DNA from: Candidatus Nanoarchaeia archaeon
Lineage (GTDB): Archaea; Nanobdellota; Nanobdellia; SCGC-AAA011-G17; GW2011-AR17
Direction: 5' to 3'
NCBI GenBank assembly: GCA_028706745.1
Contig: JAQTVM010000003.1
Coordinates: 1 to 64,000 of the forward strand
DNA: 64,000 nt
Shown piece by piece: positions 44,200-53,373 of the stretch. Numbering within the stretch: position 1 is the first letter of the stretch; every line of letters starts with the position of its first letter. The notes below the pieces were generated by a model, which searched no databases, was not told the DNA's origin, and was given only the letters and a program-made list of their open reading frames with translations. A program made the position numbers and the translations under genes.

Positions 44200-44751
44200 T
44201 TACTTCTCCTCCTTCTTTTCCTTCTTGCCGCCGCCGACAACAAAAGCTATTGCTCCGACAATCACGACTAAAAATATTATAGGCATAAGCGCTGTATTAA
44301 GGTTCCTTGCAAAAAAATCAACTATCGGGTCGAGCCATCCGAATGAATTAAGGAATATGAATACAACTGCCAGAAACATTACTACTGTAAGGAATCCAAC
44401 CCAGTATTTTCTTCCTTCAAGGCTGAACGGCTTGTCCCCCATGAATGAGCCTGCAAGCATCAGGAAGCAGACAACTATTATCAGTATTAATGCAACATTC
44501 GGCAGGGAAACCTGCAGTGAAGTCACAACCTGTTTTGCAGCAACTGTGAAGAATGCAATTGAGAATGCAACCATTGAATTGATGCTTTTTCTAGGGTATT
44601 CCTTGTCGCCTATTTTTTCAACGCCGAAAACTCTTGTCTTTTCAAGAATTCCGAACACTATTGTGAAAACAAGCAGAAAAGGAAGTATTACGTCAAAGAA
44701 GCCCAGCTTCTCAAGGAAGGTTATTACTGCACCGAATGCTGTTTCTGCCAT
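44200..44751 (-). CDS. Multi-TM membrane protein, tandem paralogue 1
   Basis: FDVILPFLLVFTIVFGILEKTRVFGVEKIGDKEYPRKSINSMVAFSIAFFTV. Confidence 0.65.
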   Translation of the reverse strand: MAETAFGAVITFLEKLGFFDVILPFLLVFTIVFGILEKTRVFGVEKIGDKEYPRKSINSMVAFSIAFFTVAAKQVVTSLQVSLPNVALILIIVVCFLMLAGSFMGDKPFSLEGRKYWVGFLTVVMFLAVVFIFLNSFGWLDPIVDFFARNLNTALMPIIFLVVIVGAIAFVVGGGKKEKKEEK

Positions 44752-44867
44752 TTTAAGCCCTTTTACTTACTAAGAATTAGAGCAATACAATATATAAACC
44801 TTTTGCCTCTGAAAAAACTAAAGCAATATAAATGAATTTATAAAAAAATAATAAATAAAAAAGTCAG

Positions 44868-45158
44868 TTACATTTCGGTTGTTGTTTGCCCTGTTTCTTC
44901 ATTCTCGTCATATGCAGGGACTGCGGATTTTGAGACAACCATTACGTCGCCGATTGCCTTCACGAGGTTGTGAGGCACTACAACGCCCTTGGCGCCGCCA
45001 AGAAGCTTTGTAAGGAACGAGTTTCTCGTTGCCCTTATTCGCCAGCCGTACACCTTGTTTCCCTGGAGTATGGCTTCCTCTACATCGCCGAAATATTCTC
45101 CGGTGTCAGTAAAGACCTGCATGTCGTATACATCTGTTACCTGCTTTATCTTTAGCAT
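44868..45158 (-). CDS. PRC-barrel domain protein
   Basis: VTDVYDMQVFTDTGEYFGDVEEAILQGNKVYGWRIRA...GVVVPHNLVKAIGDVMVV. Confidence 0.8.
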   Translation of the reverse strand: MLKIKQVTDVYDMQVFTDTGEYFGDVEEAILQGNKVYGWRIRATRNSFLTKLLGGAKGVVVPHNLVKAIGDVMVVSKSAVPAYDENEETGQTTTEM

Positions 45159-45268
45159 ATATATTCCTCCTTTTATTGAATATCGTATAAATATGCATAT
45201 TTATGCGATAGAGAAAGCCGCGCTTTCTCATATTTATATTGATGGATAGCAAATACATATTTAAATAG

Positions 45269-46432
45269 TTATCTTTTTGCCTTTGCCGCTAAAGCCTCTT
45301 TATAGACACCCATGACCCTGTTTGCAATCAGCGTCCAGTCATACTGCTTTGCCCTTTTAATATTGTTTTTTTTCACTTTTGACGCAAATTTTTTATCATC
45401 AATTGTTTTTGCAATTGCCTTCACAAGCCCGCTTATATCGCCATACTGCACAAATATTCCGTTTTCATTGTCTTTCATTTCATAAGGTATTCCGTTTACA
45501 GGGGATGCGACAATGGGCAAGCCTGAAGCCATTGCCTCAAACAAAGTCAAAGGCAGCCCTTCCCTGTATGACGGCAGGCAATATACATCAGCTGCCTGAT
45601 ACATCTCTGCAACTTTTTTCCTGTCGCGAATAGGGCCTATGAAATGAAAATTTTTATTTTTACCTGCTATATCTTTTGCTGTTTCAAGCATTCCCTCGTC
45701 AGGGCCGACAAAAACAAAATGAATATCATTTCTTTTTTTTAGGATTTCAGTTTCAGCCAATGCGAGTTTGTCAACTCCCTTTGTGGGATTCAGCCTGCCG
45801 AAGAACAATGCAATCTTTGCCCTTGCAGGTATTCCATGCTCTTTCCTGAAATTATTTTTATTGATTCTCTTGAAAAATATCTCGTTCATTCCGTTTGGTA
45901 TGACTCTTATTCTTTCTTTTTTTCCGCCGTGCTTTTGAATTTCGTTTATTTCCCACGGCGTGATTGCGATAATCCTGTCTGTCCATTTGAACATCCAGGG
46001 AAGAAATGTGTGGTATACAAGCCAGACAGCAATTCTTCCGCCGAATGAGCGGTAGCCCGAAGTCCAGCAGCAGTGGGTTGTGTGGATATGCGGGACTTTC
46101 TTGATTCTTGCGGCGATTGCGGAAAAGAGGACATATGAATGCCCTGACACGTGCGAATGTATTATGTCAAAATCTCCGTTCATCAGCTTTGGCAGGACAG
46201 AAGGCCAGAATGTTGCGAAGTTTGCGATTGTAAACCAGTTTTTGCAGCGGTGCACTTTAACACCTTCAATAACTTCCTCTTTTTTTTCAATTGTCCTGTA
46301 CTTGTCGCTGTCTGAGCAGAAAACATGCACGTCGTGCCCTTCTTTTGCGTACCTTGTTGCAATCTCGTGAATAACCTGCCCCGGCCCGTCTATCACGGGA
46401 AGGTAGTATGCCTGCGTGAAAGCTATCTTCAT
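45269..46432 (-). CDS. GT4-family glycosyltransferase
   Basis: MKIAFTQAYYLPVIDGPGQVIHEIATRYAKEGHDVHVF; RVIPNGMNEIFF; PSYREGLPLTLFEAMASGLPIVAS. Confidence 0.93.
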   Translation of the reverse strand: MKIAFTQAYYLPVIDGPGQVIHEIATRYAKEGHDVHVFCSDSDKYRTIEKKEEVIEGVKVHRCKNWFTIANFATFWPSVLPKLMNGDFDIIHSHVSGHSYVLFSAIAARIKKVPHIHTTHCCWTSGYRSFGGRIAVWLVYHTFLPWMFKWTDRIIAITPWEINEIQKHGGKKERIRVIPNGMNEIFFKRINKNNFRKEHGIPARAKIALFFGRLNPTKGVDKLALAETEILKKRNDIHFVFVGPDEGMLETAKDIAGKNKNFHFIGPIRDRKKVAEMYQAADVYCLPSYREGLPLTLFEAMASGLPIVASPVNGIPYEMKDNENGIFVQYGDISGLVKAIAKTIDDKKFASKVKKNNIKRAKQYDWTLIANRVMGVYKEALAAKAKR

Positions 46433-46485
46433 ATGATGTATATTACGCAAGAAGGGGTTTTTAATGATTATGAAAAACAATTATC

Positions 46486-47253
46486 CTATTTTGTAATTGC
46501 GCGCCAAATGTATGCCAAAAAAAGCACAAGGGCAATTGCCGCTGAAATAAGCAATGCAGGCAGGGCTGAGCTTAATGTATAAAGCAGTATTGCAAGCGCC
46601 AGTATGAATATGAAGCTGAATATGTATATGGGCCTTGAGCCGGCAAGCACTTTCATTCCGTCAAGCCCGAATATCGGGAGCATGTCATACACAGGCATTA
46701 TTGAGTTTATCAAAACAAGTTCTGCAAGCGCATCAGCATTTATTATCTTGCATAAAAGCGCAAGAAGTATGTTCGCCATCGGGCCTGCAAGTGCTATCTT
46801 TGCCTCTTCCAAATCAGTGACTTCCACCATCTTGTGCCCGAACCTGTGGGTTTTCTTGATGACAAGCCCGTAAGAGCTTACTGCTGTGAAGAAAAGTTTT
46901 CCGTTTGAAAAAATTGCAACAAGAATGCAGAGCACTATTCCAACAGGGAATGAGTTTATCACAATGTCCTTTCCAAGAAATCTTATTTTTTTAGGGAAAG
47001 CCTGCTTATTGAGCCCGAATCTCTTTATGCCCCAAACCCTGTACTCGCTGATAAACCCGTACTTTCTTGCAGCCATGTCGTGCGCAAAATCATGCACGAA
47101 AACGCTGATTGCGACAAACACGAGCATCTTCAAGAAATTAACAAGCCAGTGCGCCCATGAGAATTCCGGGGCATTGTCATTGAATGCAAATGCAAAAGCC
47201 AAAGTAAGGATTATAACTGCAAAATACTTTAGCTCGCGTTTTGTGTATTCCAT
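46486..47253 (-). CDS. Site-2-protease (M50)-like membrane protein with HDxxH in place of HExxH
   Basis: FVHDFAHDMAARKYGF; LAGPMANILLALL; LPIFGLDGMKVLAG. Confidence 0.75.
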   Translation of the reverse strand: MEYTKRELKYFAVIILTLAFAFAFNDNAPEFSWAHWLVNFLKMLVFVAISVFVHDFAHDMAARKYGFISEYRVWGIKRFGLNKQAFPKKIRFLGKDIVINSFPVGIVLCILVAIFSNGKLFFTAVSSYGLVIKKTHRFGHKMVEVTDLEEAKIALAGPMANILLALLCKIINADALAELVLINSIMPVYDMLPIFGLDGMKVLAGSRPIYIFSFIFILALAILLYTLSSALPALLISAAIALVLFLAYIWRAITK

Positions 47254-47273
47254 CTTGCTCCTTTGAAATATTC

Positions 47274-47945
47274 TTACTTCTGCATTGCCTTAAGCAGGGA
47301 TATGATTCCTTCCTCGTGCCCTGCGCCGACAACTGCGACAACAGAACCTTTATTCTGCATAAGATTATATAAATGTTTTGCCATAATCTCATTTCTCTCC
47401 TGAATCAGGGCTTTATATACTGAAGGGTATCTTTTTTTAACCATTCTGACAATTTTCTCAATAAACGCATTGTCAGGCACTTTTGTCAGGTCAAATGCCA
47501 TTTTCTTTTTCCTGCCTGCAAAAGGAGATGATAGAATGTCCCATATAAACCTGAACTTCTCCCTCCACGTAATCTGCCTGAAAAGGCTTTTGATTGTTTC
47601 GCTTATGTGCCTGTCAATCAATGCAACCTCTGCTTTTATTTCAGCAGCCGCTTTCACTGCTGTTTTCATCTCATCTCCCGGGGAAGTGCCCACCATCTTT
47701 CCAAGCTTTTTTTCAGCCCACGCAGCTATCAGATTGAAGAAAAATCCCTTAACACCTGTAGCCATTATGTCCTTTAATGTTATTTTTCTTTTTTTCTTGT
47801 GCATCAAGCCAAGGAACCTGTCTGCGTCAAGCTCCAGCGCAACAACATCCGGCTTTTGGAGCATTATGACATTGCCAACTTCCCTTATGCTTTGCACTGC
47901 AATGTGGGAAGTGCCTATTATTGTAAGGTTCTTGTAAGTGAGCAT
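47274..47945 (-). CDS. TraB/PrgY-family protein
   Basis: LTIIGTSHIAVQSIREV...VVALELDADRF; VVAVVGAGHEEGI. Confidence 0.85.
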   Translation of the reverse strand: MLTYKNLTIIGTSHIAVQSIREVGNVIMLQKPDVVALELDADRFLGLMHKKKRKITLKDIMATGVKGFFFNLIAAWAEKKLGKMVGTSPGDEMKTAVKAAAEIKAEVALIDRHISETIKSLFRQITWREKFRFIWDILSSPFAGRKKKMAFDLTKVPDNAFIEKIVRMVKKRYPSVYKALIQERNEIMAKHLYNLMQNKGSVVAVVGAGHEEGIISLLKAMQK

Positions 47946-48030
47946 AAGGATAAATTGCCTGATTCAGTATAAAAGCGTTCCGCCTTCAGAATAATAATTC
48001 ACACCGATTATAATAACTGCTTGCTGCAAG

Positions 48031-49707
48031 CTAATTCATGTTTCTTTCTCTCATTGTCTGCGCAATGACAGTCGCAGCCGCAACCACTGCTATGAACCCG
48101 AAAAGCACATACAAGTGGTTTATGCCTGCAAGAGCTGACTCAAACAGTATAAGCCCTTTCAGGATTCCCTCCATCATTACAAACGGGTTGTATTCCACCA
48201 TCGTCCTTAGGAATCCGGACAATATCTCAAGAGGCATTATGGCATTTGAGAACACAAGTGTTATGATTGCCACAGACACCGATGCAACAGTCGCTGTTTC
48301 CCCTGTATTGAATATAGTGCCGATGAACATGCCGATGAATATGAATACAGTCGCAAACACAAGCATAAAGGCGGCTGCAAGCAGGTAAGTTGTAATTGCT
48401 ATTCCCTTTACAAATATGCTGATAACCCCCATAATCAGCATTGTCTGCACAAAGATTATGCTGATGTAAGTGAGATAATGCGCAAGCAGGAAAGTCATTG
48501 TGCCTGTCGGCGTTATGAAATTTCTTAAAGATGCCGATGATTCTTTTTCCCTTATCACTCCTGTGGAGCTTATCAGCAGGCTTACAAGCATTATAAGCAG
48601 GATAAGCAAAGACGGAAGTATGTACAGGAAATAGTTCTTTGTCTTTGTAAGCGGCTGGACGCTTATTTTCAAGGGGCTGACAATTGCATCAACATTTGTT
48701 ATTTTTACCCCTTCTATGCTTGTTTTTATGTTTCCAAACCTGTTGTTTGCATCCTTGATTATTGATGTGTCTGCATTAACCTTGTTTTTTGCTTCCTGCG
48801 CGCTTGTCTGCGCTTCGCCTGCCTTTGTTTTTGCAGTGTCAAGCGTTGATTTCAGGGAGTTATAGCTGGATACCATGCTGTTGATATGGCTTGTAAGTGT
48901 TGAAAATACGCTTGAGCTGAGATTAAGATCATCCTGTATGCTGCTTATTTCTGTTGTTGCGGCGCTTGCATCAAGAGTTCCAGCATTAAAGTCAATTGAG
49001 GCAATCTTGTCAACTGAATCCGAAAGCTTTGCAGCCTCTTCTGCATTGTTTGTCGTCAGCCTTAATGCGGCGCTTTTTCCTGCTTCTGTTTCCCTGTTGA
49101 TATTGTCCAATGCGCCGAGTATCTGGCTTACTGCGCCTGCGCTCAGTTCTGAAGCCTGCAGTTCCACTTTTGCGCTCAGCTTTTCGCTGATTGCATTTGC
49201 AATATTAACCCTTGATTCGTCAATATACAATGTGATTACATTCCTTGCGCTGTTGTCCATTGCCATGTCTTTTGGAAATATGATGCAGACAGGATATCTT
49301 GACAGCTTTACAAAATCCATGCATTCCTGTTCGCTCGGGGTTTTTGTTATCCCATACTCCCCGCTGCTCAGGTTTGCAATCAGTGTTTCTGCAAGCGGAG
49401 AATAACTTTCTGAGAATGCGGCTATGTTAACGCCATAAAGTGTTGAAGTGTTAAATCCTATGCTTACAAGCGCCATTATAATCAGCGGCCCAAGCAGGAA
49501 AATAAGGGCTGATATCCTTGTTCTTATTATCAGCTTGTAGTTCTTTATGATGATGCGCAGAAGTTTTATGAAAAAGAATCCCCTGCCTCTTTTTTGCACA
49601 TCATCCATGATGCCTGAATAGTCCCTTTTTGCAGACATTTTTTTTGCATCAAACATTGTTTTCACGTTGTCTGTCTCTTCTTTTTTTGCAATCATGTTAA
49701 ATGCCAT
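48031..49707 (-). CDS. ABC-2 type transporter permease
   Basis: N-terminal TM, large extracellular loop, C-terminal multi-TM; adjacent ATPase gene. Confidence 0.85.
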   Translation of the reverse strand: MAFNMIAKKEETDNVKTMFDAKKMSAKRDYSGIMDDVQKRGRGFFFIKLLRIIIKNYKLIIRTRISALIFLLGPLIIMALVSIGFNTSTLYGVNIAAFSESYSPLAETLIANLSSGEYGITKTPSEQECMDFVKLSRYPVCIIFPKDMAMDNSARNVITLYIDESRVNIANAISEKLSAKVELQASELSAGAVSQILGALDNINRETEAGKSAALRLTTNNAEEAAKLSDSVDKIASIDFNAGTLDASAATTEISSIQDDLNLSSSVFSTLTSHINSMVSSYNSLKSTLDTAKTKAGEAQTSAQEAKNKVNADTSIIKDANNRFGNIKTSIEGVKITNVDAIVSPLKISVQPLTKTKNYFLYILPSLLILLIMLVSLLISSTGVIREKESSASLRNFITPTGTMTFLLAHYLTYISIIFVQTMLIMGVISIFVKGIAITTYLLAAAFMLVFATVFIFIGMFIGTIFNTGETATVASVSVAIITLVFSNAIMPLEILSGFLRTMVEYNPFVMMEGILKGLILFESALAGINHLYVLFGFIAVVAAATVIAQTMRERNMN

Positions 49708-49709
49708 TT

Positions 49710-50645
49710 TTAATGCCTTTTTGTTATGTATTCAAACACTTCTTCCATTGTCGGCTTGTGCACCTTCAAGCTCACTATCTTTTCCCTGCTGCTGTCTATT
49801 ATGCCTAAAAGGTGCTTGAGCACTTTTTCGGCTTTGGGAGTGTAAAGCACAATCTTGTTTCTCTTCATCACGATATTTGAAATATCAAGCTTGCCGAGCT
49901 TCTTAAGTATTGAATCATAATTGCCCGGTGTTGTTGAAAGATGGATTTCCTCATTTTTTGAATATTTTCCCTTAAGCTCATCAGGGGAGCCGCACTCAAT
50001 AATTTCCCCGTTGTGAATAATTGCTATTTTGCTGCATACAACTTCCACCTCGTCAAGCATGTGGGAAGTCATGATAATTGTCTTGCCCTGGTCGTTTATT
50101 TTCTTGATTAGCGCGAGCATTTCCTTTCTTAACACAGGGTCAAGGTCCTCTGTCGGCTCGTCAAGGAAAAGCACCTTGGGATTGTGGATTAATGAGCAGG
50201 CAATATCAAGCCTTCTTATCATTCCTGTTGAAAGCTCCCTTGCAAGAAGGTTTTCTGCTTCGCTAAGGTCCATTAAATCCAGTATTGCCTTTGTCCTTTT
50301 CTTTATGCTTTCATCCTTCATGGAGTAAAGCCTTCCAAAGTATGCAAGGTTTTCCCTTACAGTCAGGAGGGGATAAACAGATATTCCCTGCGTTGCAAAC
50401 CCTATGTTCTCGTGAAGCCTTTTCTTGCTGAACTTGAGCTGCTTTCCGTCAAAAAAAACCTTTCCGCTTGTCTGCTTCCAGAATCCTATCAGGATATTTA
50501 TCAGTGTTGTTTTTCCCGAGCCGCTCAGCCCTATAATCCCAAAATAGCTTCCCTTTGGTATGTTCAGGTTTATGTTATTAAGAACTCTTTTCTTGCCAAA
50601 AAACTTGCATAAATTGTCAGTTTTGAATATTCCCTCTTCTTCCAT
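49710..50645 (-). CDS. ABC transporter ATP-binding protein
   Basis: GLSGSGKTTLINIL; LSTGMIRRLDIACSLIHNPKVLFLDEPTEDLDP. Confidence 0.95.
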   Translation of the reverse strand: MEEEGIFKTDNLCKFFGKKRVLNNINLNIPKGSYFGIIGLSGSGKTTLINILIGFWKQTSGKVFFDGKQLKFSKKRLHENIGFATQGISVYPLLTVRENLAYFGRLYSMKDESIKKRTKAILDLMDLSEAENLLARELSTGMIRRLDIACSLIHNPKVLFLDEPTEDLDPVLRKEMLALIKKINDQGKTIIMTSHMLDEVEVVCSKIAIIHNGEIIECGSPDELKGKYSKNEEIHLSTTPGNYDSILKKLGKLDISNIVMKRNKIVLYTPKAEKVLKHLLGIIDSSREKIVSLKVHKPTMEEVFEYITKRH

Positions 50646-50691
50646 TGATAAAATTAATGTAGAATATGGTTAATAAAGCTTGTTGTTGGAA

Positions 50692-51741
50692 CTATCCTGC
50701 CGCAATGCCTGACAAGAATCCTGTTTTTATGAAATAAAACATTACTGCGAGGAATATTGCATACAGCAGAAGAAGAGCAAAACCTTCAAACATCCTTACG
50801 ACCCATCCTGTCCTTATGAATGCAAGCAAGAGCACTGTAAACAGGATCATCGCCGGCATATAGTAGGCAATTGCAAGCAGGGAAGGGGATATCGGGTGAA
50901 TAAGGCTGCTTATTCCTATAACCAAAAGAGTGTCGGCGATGTTGCTTCCGATTATTGTGCCCATTATCATGTTGCCCATATTCTTTCTTGCAGCTGATAT
51001 GCAGACAACCATTTCAGGGAGAGTGGTGCCCAAGCCAAGCACCAAAAGCCCCACCACTGTATCGGGTATTTTCATAAGCAGTGCAAGATTCTCAAGTGAA
51101 GGAATAAGGTATTTTGCGGAAAAAAACAAGGCAGCGCAGCTTAAGGCAATTATAATGCCCTGTTTTGCAATAAAACTTAAAGTTATATCAGGCGCCCTGC
51201 TTGAATTTTGCGAAAACTCATTTTTCAGCATTTTCATTCCGTAAAAAAGCCCTTTCTCGCCCGTGTTTGAAAAAAGCCTCCTTAGCCCGCCTTTAAGGAT
51301 GTCTGTTTCAAAAAGCCAAAGCATATACAGCATGAATAAAACCAGCAGGATAATGCCTTCAATCCGCCCTATATTCTTGTCAAATGCAAAAACAGCAAAT
51401 ATGAGCGATATGAAAAGCAGGTAAAATCCCTCTTTTGTGAAAACTCTTTTTTCTATTATAATGGGCGCTATTACCGCACAGATTCCCAGCACAAGCCCTA
51501 TTCTTGCGATATTCGCCCCTATTATAGGCCCTGTGACAAGCTGGCTGTTTTTGTAAAATGAGGCTGCTATTGAGCTTGCCAGTTCCGGCAGGGAAGTGCC
51601 GACTGCGACAAGAGTTACACCTATAACAAATTCTGAAACTCCGAATGCCCTTGCAATTTTTGAAGATGCATCCACAAAATAATCGCTTGACTTTATGAGG
51701 ATTGCAAGCGCAGCTATAACAATAATAATGTCATAGAGCAT
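50692..51741 (-). CDS. Na+/Ca2+ antiporter (CaCA family)
   Basis: Two repeats: VGTSLPELASSIAASF...GPIIGANIARIGLVLG and GLGTTLPEMVVCISAARKNMGNMIMGTIIGSNIADTLLVIG. Confidence 0.92.
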   Translation of the reverse strand: MLYDIIIVIAALAILIKSSDYFVDASSKIARAFGVSEFVIGVTLVAVGTSLPELASSIAASFYKNSQLVTGPIIGANIARIGLVLGICAVIAPIIIEKRVFTKEGFYLLFISLIFAVFAFDKNIGRIEGIILLVLFMLYMLWLFETDILKGGLRRLFSNTGEKGLFYGMKMLKNEFSQNSSRAPDITLSFIAKQGIIIALSCAALFFSAKYLIPSLENLALLMKIPDTVVGLLVLGLGTTLPEMVVCISAARKNMGNMIMGTIIGSNIADTLLVIGISSLIHPISPSLLAIAYYMPAMILFTVLLLAFIRTGWVVRMFEGFALLLLYAIFLAVMFYFIKTGFLSGIAAG

Positions 51742-52307
51742 TACTCTTCCTTCCCGTCATCCTCGCTTGCAAGCTCGAAGAACTGCATTATTCTCATAAG
51801 GAGGATTATTGCAAACGCCATTACCCCTACAGCCAATGCTGTTATGTAATCCATCGGAATCCTGCCGTAAACTATTATTGAAAGGAATATCAGTATTGTA
51901 TTTACAGTCATTCCGGAAGAGAGGGCGTATGCAAATGATTTTGGCATTGCGTGGAGGAAATCAAGCAATGTAAGGGCAAACCCCTCAAGCATGATGACGC
52001 TTACAAGCATTGTATAGCTGTTGAATCCAAGCATACTGCTTTCATGAAGGTGCCTGTAAAGGTTCATGCACGCAAACAGCATGACAACGCTGTTTCCAAA
52101 GGCAGTGTTCCAGCCAAGCTCCTCTTTCTTGTATTTTCCGAAATAATACGAAATAAGAATCATTGAAACCGCAATCGGCACTATTGCCCAAAGCATTTCA
52201 GGGTGGGCGAAAACAGATTTTGTTATGAGCCATATCCTTGAAAGCACTTCAGAATAAAGCACTGCTGCGCCTGATTTCAGTGTTTCAGTAACAAATGCGA
52301 AATCCAT
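51741..52307 (-). CDS. Hypothetical multi-TM membrane protein
   Basis: Overlaps the antiporter start. Confidence 0.6.
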   Translation of the reverse strand: MDFAFVTETLKSGAAVLYSEVLSRIWLITKSVFAHPEMLWAIVPIAVSMILISYYFGKYKKEELGWNTAFGNSVVMLFACMNLYRHLHESSMLGFNSYTMLVSVIMLEGFALTLLDFLHAMPKSFAYALSSGMTVNTILIFLSIIVYGRIPMDYITALAVGVMAFAIILLMRIMQFFELASEDDGKEE

Positions 52308-52427
52308 GCCAAATATAAAGCAGAATCCCTATTTAACTTTTGCCTTGTATCTTTTTTTGGCGCCCCTGAATAATTTATGCCAAAAACCTAAAGATATATA
52401 AACCTTAATCTGTTTCCTTTTCCAGAT

Positions 52428-53372
52428 ATGGACTTTGTCGCTAGCGCTCCAAGCCTCCCTTCGCGTGGCTCGGGAGACTTAAAAGAGTGGTATGCAAATC
52501 ACTACAAATGGCTGATGATTATTCCGGTTGTCATTTTAATAGCCTGCCTTGGCATTATCGGAAATCATTATGTGAAGACAGGCGACTTTGTTGACAGGGA
52601 TGTCTCGCTTAAGGGCGGGCTTACATTGACAATATCAACAGAGCTTAAAGCAGATGACATGGAAGAATATCTTTCTTCAAGATTTGCAGGCTCGGACATT
52701 CTTGTAAGGACACTGACTGAATTCGGGACCAGCGAGCAGACAGGAATCATAATAGAGGCGTCTGATGTTGAGGAAGCAGATATCAAGGCAGTTGTCCAGG
52801 AAAGAATGCAGAAGGAAAGCAGCGGATTCCTGCTGACAAAAGAGAATTATTCTGCAGAACAGGTGGGAAGCAGCCTTGGCGAGTCATTTTACAGGCAGAT
52901 GCTTACTGCAATTCTTCTGGCATTTGCGTTCATGGCAGTGGTTGTCCTTATCACATTCCGCTCAGTAATCCCTTCATTCACAGTTGTTTTCTGCGCATTC
53001 TGCGACATGATATTTCCCATTGCAATAATGAACCTGGCAGGTATAAGGCTTTCAACAGCGGGAATAGCAGCCCTGCTTATGCTTATCGGCTATTCAGTTG
53101 ACACTGACATCCTGATTACGACAAAAGCGCTGAAAAGACAGGAAGAGAGAAGCGTGATTGAAAGGATGTTTGACGGAATGAAAACAGGGCTTACAATGAC
53201 ATTGACTACAATAGTTGCCCTGACAGCGGGCTATTTTGTTTCCAACAGCTTTGTAATAAAAGAAATATTCTTGATAATAATAATAGGGCTTTTGTATGAC
53301 ATGGTTGTCACTTACCTGTTCAATACAGGGGTTCTTGTATGGTGGGTAAAAAGAAAGGCAGGCGGGCAGTAA
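52428..53372 (+). CDS. secF: Protein export membrane protein SecF
   Basis: RDVSLKGGLTLTI; AGIAALLMLIGYSVDTDILITTKALKRQEE. Confidence 0.93.
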   Translation: MDFVASAPSLPSRGSGDLKEWYANHYKWLMIIPVVILIACLGIIGNHYVKTGDFVDRDVSLKGGLTLTISTELKADDMEEYLSSRFAGSDILVRTLTEFGTSEQTGIIIEASDVEEADIKAVVQERMQKESSGFLLTKENYSAEQVGSSLGESFYRQMLTAILLAFAFMAVVVLITFRSVIPSFTVVFCAFCDMIFPIAIMNLAGIRLSTAGIAALLMLIGYSVDTDILITTKALKRQEERSVIERMFDGMKTGLTMTLTTIVALTAGYFVSNSFVIKEIFLIIIIGLLYDMVVTYLFNTGVLVWWVKRKAGGQ

Positions 53373-53373
53373 A

